This document shows, in pieces, positions 54,444-63,721 of a stretch of DNA of 64,000 nucleotides (position 1 is its first letter; the number at the start of each line of letters is the position of its first letter). Origin of the DNA: Domibacillus sp. DTU_2020_1001157_1_SI_ALB_TIR_016 (GTDB lineage Bacteria; Bacillota; Bacilli; Bacillales; Domibacillaceae). Below the pieces are notes generated by a model. The model worked only from the letters and a program-made list of their open reading frames with translations, did no database searches and was not told where the DNA came from. The position numbers were made by a program, and so were the translations under genes. The DNA is taken from contig NZ_CP135439.1 of assembly GCF_032341995.1 (NCBI RefSeq), positions 1,488,001 to 1,552,000 of the forward strand, in the 5' to 3' direction.

Positions 54444-54812
54444 GTGAATGATATTTTGAAAGAACCATTTTACCATAATACACATTATGTTTTTAGTAAA
54501 TTAAAGGAACATAATGAAAACCCATTTATAAAAGAGTTAGATAACTATTGGAAGCCAGTTTATAATAAGTTGGAAAATAAAAAAATTGAAATTTGTAAAT
54601 TTGAAAATGCTACATTGTTCCAAATTAATCATGAAGGATTCCACTTATTTTTCATTAAGGAATTTTCTGAGTTTCCATATCGGAATAATATATTTTTTGG
54701 GAATTTTTTAATTGATGGGACCATTTTTGATGAACATAAAGACGAGAAAATACTTACATATAGATTTAAGGATTATCAAAAAGGACGATTAAGGGGAAAG
54801 AATATACTGTAA
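54444..54812 (+). CDS. Hypothetical protein
   Basis: 122 residues, Lys/Phe-rich, no membrane helix ('LFQINHEGFHLFFIKEFSEF'). Start uncertain: GTG 54444 or TTG 54456, neither with a clear site. It follows the UDG-like gene by 34 bp and may be cotranscribed. Confidence 0.45.
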   Translation: MNDILKEPFYHNTHYVFSKLKEHNENPFIKELDNYWKPVYNKLENKKIEICKFENATLFQINHEGFHLFFIKEFSEFPYRNNIFFGNFLIDGTIFDEHKDEKILTYRFKDYQKGRLRGKNIL

Positions 54813-55311
54813 TTAATACAGAGAGTGTTTTCATAAAGTTTAGAAAAAGAAATAATCAAGCTGATTTTTCAAAGAGTTTGAAATAGAGGAAAATGACGCA
54901 GGTGTGAACAAAAGATTTCGATATAGTAAATTTGGAGAGCATATTATTATATTTAGCTATGAAGAATAGGTTAAAATTACGTTGTGAGAAAAGGGGATTT
55001 ATTTTACATCCATTCACTTGATCATTCTAAACATAATTAAAGAAAATGTATGCAGCCACTCCGTTAACGTGAGTGGCTGGTTGAATTTTTAAATTTCTTG
55101 TATTAATTTTAATTTTCTCTGTCTGTTTCAAGTATTTGTTAGAAATTGTTTGATAATCTTGCTTATCGAATAAATTCAGGGATGACTTGGTCAAATTTTA
55201 TAAAAGGCATGGTGTAAAACTTATTTTCTTTTCCACAAAATTTCTCCTCCAATAAGAATTAAGGAAAGGTTGCAATCTTAATAATTTCTCTATTTAAGTG
55301 AATTTATCGTT
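54813..55311. other. Intergenic stretch
   Basis: 499 bp without a supported gene. It includes a terminator-like GCAGCCACTC/GAGTGGCTGG hairpin (about 55050-55080) and several stop-rich frames. Confidence 0.4.
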
Positions 55312-56979
55312 TTATAGATGCTTATCAATGATTTTTTCAATTTGGTCATAATTCCAATGGGGAATTATAATTAAATAAATTCCATTCTCCATACAATATT
55401 TTCGTTTTTTTTGGTCGCTTCGGATTTGTCTTTGGAATTTTTCACGCCCTCCAAAATAAGAAATGGGCTTATAATGTTGTTCACCTTGGAATTCAAATGC
55501 CACAAGAAGTTTACCGGAATGTTTTGGATCAAATACCGCGACATCCAGGCGAAGAGCGCCTGGGATTTTGAACTCGACTTCATATGGAAAGTTTCTGGTT
55601 TTTATATGATTGACTATCCTTCTTTGACCTTTGAACTCTTTGCATGCGGGACATCTAGCCCCGGATAAAAAAGAATAGGGAACAACATCGTACGGATATC
55701 CACACGCCATATGCTGAATTTTAATATGAGTGTCGGCATCCACATAATTACCTAAAACAACGTATTCTTCTCCAACTAAATCAAAAACTTCATTTCGAAA
55801 CATTTCGGTTGTTTTGGCTGCTTTTCCTTGGCACTGAGCACAACGTCGGCCTCGTAAAAAGTTCGCCGGGGTGATAGGATATATCCTTCCACAGGGATGG
55901 TGTTTGATCTCAATCGGAATGTCTGTGTTCAGGTATTCGCCTAGAACCTTGTATTCTTCACCGACTAAATTATAGACTTCTTTCTTAAACTCCTCGGTAG
56001 TCTTTTTTTGATTACCGGCACATTCTGGGCATCGGGTATTCATACGGATAAAATTATTGGGTTTTACAGTATAGTGATGACCACACACTACATGCTTCAT
56101 TTGGACAGGTGTATGCATACTCTGATAGTTCGAAAGCACATGGTATTCGTTTCCAGCCAGACTCTTAACTTTTTGGAGAAACCATTCATGGTCAATGCGT
56201 AAACTACCGAAACAATATCGACATCGATTACCTTTCAAAAACTTGCTTGGAATGATCGGTGATCTTCTTCCACATTCCACATGTAAAAAATCGATGTGGG
56301 TTTTACTATCAACATAGGGGGATTGAATGATGTATTCATTTCCCACAAGCTGCTGTATTTTTTTTGTAAAAGTATCCGTGTTCCATCTCGTTCGTTTAGC
56401 TTTTTTTTTAGAACACATAGGGCAGCGTTTTCCTTTTATAAACTCTTTTCGAAGCGCTGGAAACTCGGTTTCGCAAGTGTTATGCCTCAACATCACAGGA
56501 ATATGGGTATTTACATATTCACCGATGACCCTGTATCCATCCCCTTCCAGTTCCTGAACTTCTTGGATAAACCTCGCTGTGTCTTTTTTATCTTTATTCG
56601 AACATTGCGGACATTTAGCGCCCTTTAATATCGTAATTGGTAGAGAAGAATGTTGATGCTTACAAACGGTCCATTCCATCAAAAGAGGCTTTCTCGAACT
56701 TTGGTATTCTCCGATAACACGGTACATACCAGGAAAAAGTTCATCGAGTTCTTGTTGGAACTGCACTGACGTTTTTTTTTGTAAGTTGGAACAAATTTTA
56801 CATTTGCATCTTTTTCGAATTAAAGTATCATAACAGGTTGGGTATTCATGATCGCACTGGTGGCGGACAATAAAATTGCTACCGGAATAAAAGGAGATTA
56901 GTATATATTCATCTTGATATAAATCCCATAACGCTTTCTTTATACTTTCTTTTGTATGCTTTAAACGGGTTTTTTTCAT
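55312..56979 (-). CDS. Seven-module zinc-finger array with C-terminal EDxHD (Vsr-like) nuclease
   Basis: 555 residues. Seven units of about 58 residues fill residues 10-440. Each has 'F..E(V/L)..L.G.EY.V...Y' followed by H/C-x-x-C and, 20-25 residues on, C-P-x-C (for example 'RCPMCS', 'RCRYCF', 'RCAQCQ'). The last 105 residues read 'LRLDVAVF', 'VAFEFQGEQHYKPISYFGG', 'RQIRSDQKKRKYCMENGIYL' and 'IPHW', the pattern of Vsr-fold homing endonucleases such as I-Bth0305I. It is probably a site-specific nuclease with a modular DNA-binding array. One base separates it from the upstream gene; AAGGAAAAG lies upstream of the ATG. Confidence 0.85.
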   Translation of the reverse strand: MKKTRLKHTKESIKKALWDLYQDEYILISFYSGSNFIVRHQCDHEYPTCYDTLIRKRCKCKICSNLQKKTSVQFQQELDELFPGMYRVIGEYQSSRKPLLMEWTVCKHQHSSLPITILKGAKCPQCSNKDKKDTARFIQEVQELEGDGYRVIGEYVNTHIPVMLRHNTCETEFPALRKEFIKGKRCPMCSKKKAKRTRWNTDTFTKKIQQLVGNEYIIQSPYVDSKTHIDFLHVECGRRSPIIPSKFLKGNRCRYCFGSLRIDHEWFLQKVKSLAGNEYHVLSNYQSMHTPVQMKHVVCGHHYTVKPNNFIRMNTRCPECAGNQKKTTEEFKKEVYNLVGEEYKVLGEYLNTDIPIEIKHHPCGRIYPITPANFLRGRRCAQCQGKAAKTTEMFRNEVFDLVGEEYVVLGNYVDADTHIKIQHMACGYPYDVVPYSFLSGARCPACKEFKGQRRIVNHIKTRNFPYEVEFKIPGALRLDVAVFDPKHSGKLLVAFEFQGEQHYKPISYFGGREKFQRQIRSDQKKRKYCMENGIYLIIIPHWNYDQIEKIIDKHL

Positions 56980-56980
56980 T

Positions 56981-57733
56981 CTATTTATCTTTTCCTTTTT
57001 TAAGTTTTACTCCAATATCTACCGGACACCATTTCCCTCTTAGTACATCCATAGGTCTAGAATCAAAAATGTGACCATCCCGGCACATCCACTTTAATTT
57101 TGTTTTGGTGTTAACATAGTGTTCGGAAAGACACTGCCCACCTCGTTCCCTGGCAAGGTTCCTCATTTTCTCAATCCCATGTTTCCTACTGTTGTTGTGA
57201 CACATTTTACATCTACTTCCTTTCTTATAATTGTGGTATGCCATGTTATACAAATGTCCATTTATACATTGAATGGTTAAGGGTGTTCGTGCATTGACAT
57301 ATTCAGTGGACAATAGTACGTTGCCTTCCGCTTCAATCTCAGCTTTCACAGAGCCATAGTTGAGCTTTTGATTCCCGGCGCACAGTGGGCAATTTCTCCC
57401 CATTTGTATTGATTTTGGAGTCGCATCCCATTGATGGCCATAGCGACATCGCCAAGATGATTTTTTATAGCTGTTCACATAGGTTGCGGGGTCGAGAAAG
57501 ACACCTCTTCCCTGAAATTTTTGATAAACTTCTTCCGCGGTAAGCTTAGCGTTTCCCGCACAATGAGCGCATCCCGTCCCTTTCAACAAGTGATCCACAC
57601 GGGCGTTGAAAAAAACATGGCAGGTTAAACACTCAATAGTAACTTTTAACTTACTGTGAATGTTTTCAACGCAATCTGTTTCGGTGAGTCGAAGCTTCTT
57701 AGATTGAAGTGTGGATACGAGGTTTTCATACAC
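56981..57733 (-). CDS. Four-module zinc-ribbon array protein
   Basis: About 250 residues with four zinc-ribbon-like units: 'IECLTCHVFF' to 'GCAHCAG', 'WRCRYGHQWDATPKSIQMG' to 'CPLCAG', 'IQCINGHLY' to 'CKMCHN', and 'WMCRDGHIFDSRP' to 'CPVD'. The last unit lacks its fourth ligand. It has no nuclease domain. GTG 57733 is preferred because AAGGAGG lies 8 bp upstream. It is the first gene of a two-gene unit with the array nuclease and shares its zinc-finger type, so the two may act together. Confidence 0.8.
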   Translation of the reverse strand: MYENLVSTLQSKKLRLTETDCVENIHSKLKVTIECLTCHVFFNARVDHLLKGTGCAHCAGNAKLTAEEVYQKFQGRGVFLDPATYVNSYKKSSWRCRYGHQWDATPKSIQMGRNCPLCAGNQKLNYGSVKAEIEAEGNVLLSTEYVNARTPLTIQCINGHLYNMAYHNYKKGSRCKMCHNNSRKHGIEKMRNLARERGGQCLSEHYVNTKTKLKWMCRDGHIFDSRPMDVLRGKWCPVDIGVKLKKGKDK

Positions 57734-58230
57734 CCTTTGCACCTCCTTATGATGGTGTTACCGGATGGTATTTCCAAACTTGGTTTTATATATACGTAAA
57801 TCTAATGTTTTTCAATAATAAAAGGCCTATTTTTTGAGGGGTGATAATAAAGTTATTGTTTTATCGGTATGTTTAGAAGCCGTAAAAAACCACCTTAAGG
57901 TGGTTTTAGATTGTGGAAAAAAGGGTGGAAATAGTGTTGTTCCGACCTCCTTTTGTTGATTTTTTCTCTTATTCGAGTTTAAATTAATCTCTATTCGTCT
58001 CATTTATCGGGTCATCGCTGGGACTGGCCACGCATACATACTTCTGTCGAATAATATAAGGACTTTTTTGGGGAAATCATCATCGTGTGTTGAACTGTTT
58101 CTACCTTCTTCTTCGAAATATACGTCTACGTATTTAACCTATAACTTTTCTATTTTTAAAAACGTTGTTATACGAAAATATTTTTTTGGATAGACTGCTT
58201 TTCATAACGAGTAAAAGGGAGAGACACACT
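57734..58230. other. Intergenic stretch
   Basis: 497 bp without a supported gene. A perfect AAACCACCTTAAGGTGGTTT palindrome with A/T runs (57885-57908) is a likely terminator or operator upstream of the zinc-array pair. Confidence 0.45.
57885..57908. terminator. Palindromic hairpin, possible bidirectional terminator
   Basis: AAAAACCACC-TTAA-GGTGGTTTTA. Located about 150 bp upstream of the minus-strand zinc-array gene. Confidence 0.5.
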
Positions 58231-58326
58231 TTGGCTAACTTGAGCCACGAAAGACGCAGAGATGAAGAAGCTGCTCTCTACGAGAATGCGAAGTTGTTTT
58301 TCGAGCGTTCGCTGAAGAAAAAGTGA
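58231..58326 (+). CDS. Miniprotein, unknown
   Basis: 31 residues (MANLSHERRRDEEAALYENA, then 'KLFFERSLKKK'), helical and charged. TTG start with GGGAGAGAC upstream and followed by a GGGCA/TGCCC-type hairpin (58347-58373). Short Bacillus/phage proteins of this style exist, but no family can be assigned. Confidence 0.5.
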   Translation: MANLSHERRRDEEAALYENAKLFFERSLKKK

Positions 58327-59036
58327 ACACGGCAAAAAATAAGGGCATATTGTACATATAAAATTTGCCCTTCTCTTACTGTTTCTAACAATAAATCTAC
58401 TTAAATATAGCTTTACAGTATGTCTTACCTTTTATACATCCTCCCTTCTTTATACAAAGCGTTTTGTTTCCACTCAAATTCAAAAAAGCATGTCTTATAA
58501 TTTGTTTTAAACTTCAGGATATTCCAGACTTGGGACGGTTTTATGCTGATGGTGTAACAATTTTTTAATTATTTTGAGTAGACTCACGACCATTCTTATT
58601 TAAAACATTTAGTCAATAATAAAAGCGAAATACCGTTAACAAGCGAATAATATACATGTATCTATAAGTTTTTGATCTGCTCCGATGAATTCCCCGTAAT
58701 TAGCTAAAAATCTGAGTTCCTTACTTACTGTCCCTGCTTTTGACCGATTTTCGATTCGTTCCCATTCCCATTGGTAATGATGTCTGTTTAATATATTCCT
58801 CTCTTTCAAATGGTATAGAGCATAGAGGCTCAAGCTCTGTGGTGTCAAATCTAGCGTAACCTTTATAGGAGAAGGGAGCGTGCGAATTGTAAGCTAAAAA
58901 GCCTCTGTTGGGTCAGTTGTGTTCCCAATAGGATTGTTTTTTATTATAAAAACTATCGAAAAATGTATATTTAAAAAGATTAACGGGGATTACTTATCGC
59001 ATAAATAGAACATTCATTCTGAAATGAGGTGCGGAT
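58327..59036. other. Intergenic stretch
   Basis: 710 bp. It contains an AAGGGCA/TGCCCTT hairpin soon after the miniprotein. A 70-codon minus-strand frame (58636-58848) lacks a ribosome site and is left uncalled. Nothing else is recognisable. Confidence 0.4.
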
Positions 59037-59348
59037 ATGTTATACCTGTATGAGATTCGGAAATTAATTAAGGATATTGAAGATTTCCAAGATCCATTAG
59101 AAACGATTGAATGCCTGCACATTCGCAGTGAATTTAACGAGGTCTACGATCATTTAACGAAACAAGAAAAAAAAGAACTTGATGAATGTGACCACAAGAT
59201 CCGTGAAAAAGCTGTGGGAATTTTAAAACACCTTGAGCTAGTTCATGATTTCAGGAAATCGAAACAATCTGACCAGGAATGGTGGTGGCATCTAGACAAG
59301 GTGATAAGTGGGGAAATAGACCTTGGAAATGAAGAACAAATGACGTAA
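59037..59348 (+). CDS. Hypothetical acidic helical protein
   Basis: 103 residues, Glu/Asp/Lys-rich ('YEIRKLIKDIEDFQDPLE', 'LTKQEKKELDECDHKIREKA'). GAGGTGCGG precedes ATG 59037. No family recognised. Confidence 0.55.
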   Translation: MLYLYEIRKLIKDIEDFQDPLETIECLHIRSEFNEVYDHLTKQEKKELDECDHKIREKAVGILKHLELVHDFRKSKQSDQEWWWHLDKVISGEIDLGNEEQMT

Positions 59349-59683
59349 AAAGCTTTTTGGGAACAAAAAAATTCTACTCATGTTAAGAATGTTTATTAGG
59401 CCATGTTGTACTCCCTGATTAGATGCTTGCTCTCCACGATGAATGTGAGGATACTTAGAAAAAATAATGCATAAGTTTTTGTCTAAGCTTACTAGCTAGA
59501 AAGCATATTTCTATTTGCTGAGATAAGAGTAACAATTTACCGTTCAAGTAGGGCAAGGTAATGGTAATTTGTCATCTTTTATAATTAATGTTTCTTTTTT
59601 GAAATATATGTTCTAGTTGAATAAACAAACATACATTTGGTTATGCTGTAAACAGAACATAAGTTTTCATAGGAGGGGCAACA
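59349..59683. other. Intergenic stretch
   Basis: 335 bp with an imperfect ACAATTTACC/GGTAATTTGT inverted repeat (about 59531-59570), perhaps an operator; no gene seen. Confidence 0.4.
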
Positions 59684-60007
59684 TTGCAAGAAGAAACAGC
59701 TCATTATTATCATGCTTTACAAAAGTCTGAATTTACTGCACTTGACGCTCAAGTTAAAGGGTATGCTTTCTGGGGAGTCAGTCAACGAAAGGAATCAGAA
59801 GGCGAAATATATTTTTGGTGTGTACAGACCAGTATGAATTATTTAATTATACAGAAGGAATGCGTTGTTAGGTCGTCTGATAATGTATTAGATAAAAATG
59901 GTACGCGTTATGGAGAGGGAAGGTTTGTCCCGATACCTTATGAAGTTTGTATATTTCTTAATAATTGCTTCTCAAAATTAAATTTAAGAAAAACAGTAAT
60001 TGAATAA
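59684..60007 (+). CDS. Hypothetical protein
   Basis: 107 residues. 'VKGYAFWGVSQRKESEGEIY' and 'VQTSMNYLIIQKECVVRSSD' suggest a small beta-rich domain. TTG start with a strong AGGAGGGG. Family not recognised. Confidence 0.5.
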   Translation: MQEETAHYYHALQKSEFTALDAQVKGYAFWGVSQRKESEGEIYFWCVQTSMNYLIIQKECVVRSSDNVLDKNGTRYGEGRFVPIPYEVCIFLNNCFSKLNLRKTVIE

Positions 60008-60134
60008 AGAATCTTAACGCTAAATCTCAATACTTTAAACGAAATCTCACTGACTACAAGTAGCTCCATCTGGTTTTGCGCCGGGTGGAGCGACTGAATT
60101 TTTTAATAATAATGCTAAGGGGTGAAATATTATC

Positions 60135-61993
60135 ATGTTGGCGGAAGAAAAAGTTTGGATCAATTGTCAAAACAACACAAAAAAATATTTTGTTTCCAAA
60201 GGATATGAGTGGAAGAAAAATGAACAAATTCTTGTGACTATCAGTGATTTACCAATACAATCAAACCAGAAAATAAAAGTGCAATGCGATTACTGCAATG
60301 AAAAAGGAGTTATAACCTACTGTTATCCTCCATACAGCCATTATAATAAATCCCGTCAATACATTGAGAAAGATGCGTGCGGAAATTGCGCTTCCCTTAA
60401 ACGAAAAGAAGTCCACGAGGCAATGTATGGTGTTTCTTATCCCATGCAACGAAAAGAAGTGGTGGACAAATTCCGAAAAAACTTTGATTCTGTAAAGAAT
60501 CTGTTTGAAGAGTGCGGTTTGGAGCTATTGGCTAGCTCGGTAGATTATGAAAACGCTGATACGTGGCTGCCTTTTAAATGCCTTGAACATCAAAATGTTG
60601 AAGGGCAAAAAACCACATATCGAACCCTATATTCAATAAGAACTGCTTGTCGGGTTTGTGGGAAGCGAAATCAAATTAAATATAGGGAAGACAGTCATTT
60701 GTGGAAAGGAGGAGTAGTTCCTCTTTCAACATACCTCAGGGAACGAATAAACCCATGGAAAAAAGATAGTCGAGCCGCATGGGGATGGCGTTGTGTGCTG
60801 TCTGGCAAAAAAAACAACACCGAGGTACACCACCTTAATCGAAATTTTAATTCTATTTTACAGGAAACACTTATTTCCACAGATCTCCCTTTACTAGAAA
60901 AAATATCGGAGTATCAAGAGAAAGATTTGTTAAGGATAGAAGAAAAATGTTTAGAACTGCACTACCATTATGGTCTAGGGATTCCGCTATTAAGAACAAT
61001 TCACAAGGACTACCATTCTCAATATGGGAAAGAGGACGGTGATATCCACACCTTTATGGAATTTGCGGAGAAGTGTTACGGTGTTAAAGGTTCACTAGAA
61101 GAATGGGTCAAACTAAAGCTTGATTTCAAAAAAAAACCATATGGAAAGTATCATCACCCGAAAAAAGTAGGGAAGTCACGTTTTTCCGGGGTTACTTTTT
61201 CCAAAGGAAAATGGAGTTATGCTTTATACTTCAGAGGAAACGCTTACCGCCAACAGGGGTACGAAACGGAAGTGGAAGCCGCTTATGCCTACAACCTGAA
61301 ATCGCTTGAGATAAAAGGTGAATACGCAAAATTAAATCAACTAACGGAGGAAGAAAAAAGGTATGCGAAAAATAAAGGAGTAAAAGTTTTAATACCCAAA
61401 GGAAAACGTGGAAGAAACAGCAAAAATTCTAGTCGTCATATACAGCAAAAATTAGACTATTATCCTTTGAAAAAAGAAGGGGAAACCAGGTTTACAAACG
61501 TACGTTTTAATCAAAAAAACCAAAGTTGGATGTATGATTTTAGGTTCAAAAATAAATCCTTTACGAAACGGGGCTTTGAAAATGATGTTCAAGCTGCTTA
61601 CGCCTACAATTTGCGAGTAAAAGAGGTGAAAGGAGAAGAGGCCATTCTAAATTACTTGACAGAGGAAGAACGGAATTTAATGGAAAAATTCTTTATGGAA
61701 CAAATAGGGACATTGAGTGGAAAAAAGAAAAGTCCTGTTTCTCGCTTTCGTGGGTTATTAAACCTAAGCGATCAAAAGGGTGGACAGCCCAATTAAAACA
61801 TAATAGAGTGACGTATCGTTGGAGTGGTTTTAGAAATGAATATGAGGCTGCTTTAGCATATAATGAAAAGGCTCAAGAACTTAAGGGGGGTAAGGCAACA
61901 CTGAACCGATTATCGGAAGAAGAGCTTGTGCGGGTTGACTATCACAACTTGTGGAAAGATATTCGAACAGCAACATATTTGTATGCGAATTAG
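60135..61993 (+). pseudogene. Zinc-ribbon/HNH/AP2 homing-endonuclease-like gene with a late frameshift
   Basis: The main frame (to 61796, 553 residues) starts with CxxC knuckles ('VQCDYCNEKG', 'ACGNCAS', 'ACRVCGKR'), then an HNH core ('GWRCVLSGKKNNTEVHHLNR', residues about 217-237), then two AP2 DNA-binding domains ('SRFSGVTFSKGKWSYALYFR' and 'TRFTNVRFNQKNQSWMYDFR'). A third AP2 starts 'SRFRG' and breaks; it resumes in another frame as 'RSKGWTAQLKHNRVTYRWSG' to 61993. One base is missing near 61755. The shortened protein keeps the nuclease and two AP2 domains, so it may still work. Confidence 0.8.
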
Positions 61994-62071
61994 CGGATGT
62001 TTGTTAATTCCAAATCTTCACGAATGAACTGGATTTGAGTCAATAATTTGGACACAAAACATACTAAGATT

Positions 62072-62290
62072 AGCAGTACAGATCAAGGCATTGGTCTGTA
62101 CTGCTATTTCTTATATAGTAGAAGTGAAGCTGGAGGCCGGTTAACTTTTGGGATCTGGAATCCGTACACAAAACAGGCCTCCTTCACTTACCTTATCTGA
62201 ATCTGGTTTGAGTATGTTGGATCCTTCGAGATCGTGTAGAAGAAATGGGAATCGATAAGTGTATGATGAGGGCTTCAAGGCAAGATAAGG
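62072..62290 (+). ncRNA. Candidate bridge RNA of the IS110 element
   Basis: Upstream of an IS110-family recombinase, where family members encode a bridge RNA. Three nested structures are visible: an 11-bp stem AGCAGTACAGA/TCTGTACTGCT (62072-62105); a 14-bp stem AAGTGAA..GGAGGCC with GGCCTCCTTCACTT (62122-62138 with 62176-62189, 3-nt bulge, 37-nt internal loop); and CCTTATC/GATAAGG (62191-62197 with 62284-62290) closing a long loop with inner GGATC/GATC pairing. The order (5' stem-loop, then two internal loops) fits the known layout. Boundaries and loop targets are inferred. Confidence 0.5.
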
Positions 62291-62299
62291 AGGAGTTCT

Positions 62300-63517
62300 A
62301 TGAAGCACATTATTGCGTTTGATGTTAGTATGGGCAAAAGTTATATGGTCATTTATAATGCAGAGAAAAAATGCATATTTGAAGGCGAGATCAGGCATTC
62401 ACGACCCGATTTTGAAGAATTACAGAAAAGAATCGATAGATTCGTCGATAATAGTGGAGAGCAGCCTCATATTGTTTTTGAAGCTACAGGAGTATATTCA
62501 AGACCATTAGAGCGCTTTATGCGAGAGAATCAGTATACATACTGCCTTTTGAATCCATTAGAAGCGAAAATGCAGTGCGATTCCTTGCGGATTCATAAAA
62601 CAGATAAAAGTGACGCTCACCAGTTGGCACTCACCCATTTCGCTGTTTCTCGACGGGAAAAGGAAAGATCGGATGATTTGTTTAATCAACTGAAGGCACT
62701 CTCCAGATTCTATAGCGAACTGGATGATGAATTGTCTGTTCTTCGCAGCCGGATGCATAAGGTTATTCAGCTGACTTTCCCTGAATTGGAGAAGATCTTT
62801 ACTAGGAAATCGGAGCTCTTTTTAAACATTGCTCAGCTGTTTCCCCACCCGGATTTTGTTCTGGTACTTTCCAAAACCGTGATCACAAATAAAATCCGTG
62901 CTAATACAAATAAAAACATTTCAATTTCGGCCGCCGAGAAGAAAGCGGTAGAACTACTGGAAGCCGCACAATACTCTTATCCAGCCGTGTCCTCCCATGA
63001 CGTTTTGTGCGAACAACTGCGCTCCTATGCAGAGCGTTATCAAGAAATCCTTCGAAAGAAGGACCAGTGTATTGATAGTATGGTTTTGTTAGCCAATAAG
63101 CGGACTGAATATAGGATCATTGCTAGCTTTCCCGGAATTGGCCCGAATACAGCAGTACGCCTTATGGCTGAAATTGGGGATATTCATCGATTTGATAACC
63201 ATAAACAGCTGAACGCTTTTGCTGGAATCGATATACGACGTTTCCAATCGGGTAAAACCTTTTTCAAAGATAAAATCAATAAACGTGGAAATAAACACCT
63301 ACGAAAACTACTTTATATTATTATCCAGAATATGATTAAGCAGCGTCGTTTTGGGAAAAATCATCTTATTGAATACTATGATAAACTAAAAACGCAACCC
63401 TATAACAAATGTCATAAAGTCGCATCCATTGCTTGTGTGAATAAGCTGTTGAAGTGCCTCTTCTACCTTATTTCACACAATAAATATTATGATTATGGTT
63501 TAGCCACACCATCATAA
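62300..63517 (+). CDS. IS110-family transposase/recombinase
   Basis: 405 residues. The N-terminal RuvC-like DEDD domain shows Asp in 'IIAFDVSMGKSYMVIY', Glu in 'PHIVFEATGVYSRPLE', and two Asp in 'HKTDKSDAHQLALTHF'. The C-terminal Tnp_20 domain reads 'IIASFPGIGPNTAVRLMAEI', 'LNAFAGIDIRRFQSGKTF' with the likely catalytic serine, and 'INKRGNKHLRKLLYIIIQN'. Full length. It has a strong AAGGAGGAG before ATG 62300. The whole element probably extends from about 62000-62060 to just past 63517. Confidence 0.93.
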   Translation: MKHIIAFDVSMGKSYMVIYNAEKKCIFEGEIRHSRPDFEELQKRIDRFVDNSGEQPHIVFEATGVYSRPLERFMRENQYTYCLLNPLEAKMQCDSLRIHKTDKSDAHQLALTHFAVSRREKERSDDLFNQLKALSRFYSELDDELSVLRSRMHKVIQLTFPELEKIFTRKSELFLNIAQLFPHPDFVLVLSKTVITNKIRANTNKNISISAAEKKAVELLEAAQYSYPAVSSHDVLCEQLRSYAERYQEILRKKDQCIDSMVLLANKRTEYRIIASFPGIGPNTAVRLMAEIGDIHRFDNHKQLNAFAGIDIRRFQSGKTFFKDKINKRGNKHLRKLLYIIIQNMIKQRRFGKNHLIEYYDKLKTQPYNKCHKVASIACVNKLLKCLFYLISHNKYYDYGLATPS

Positions 63518-63721
63518 CTAACTTTCGCGTATATTTTATCACATCTACATGAACCTAGTAAAAAATATAGATATATGCTAGGATTATTTGTTGTGCCTAA
63601 AGATTGGATTAGAATGCCACTTCCGGTTTTTTATCAAGATAACCTTTTAACTACTCAAGAAAACATAAAAAAGCTATTGACTAATCGTAAGAAAAAGTTA
63701 AGTCTCAAGCTGTTCTTCTAA
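63518..63721 (+). pseudogene. Orphan C-terminal gene fragment after IS110
   Basis: Open frame that follows the transposase stop in phase: 'SHLHEPSKKYRYMLGLFVVP', 'KDWIRMPLPVFYQDNLLTTQ' and 'ENIKKLLTN'. It has no start or ribosome site and looks like the tail of a gene cut by the IS110 insertion. Family not recognised. Its end overlaps the 3' end of the IS3 gene on the other strand. Confidence 0.4.

Noticed and set aside
58636..58848. 70-codon minus-strand frame
   Set aside because: TTG start with no ribosome site and no family; cannot be supported.
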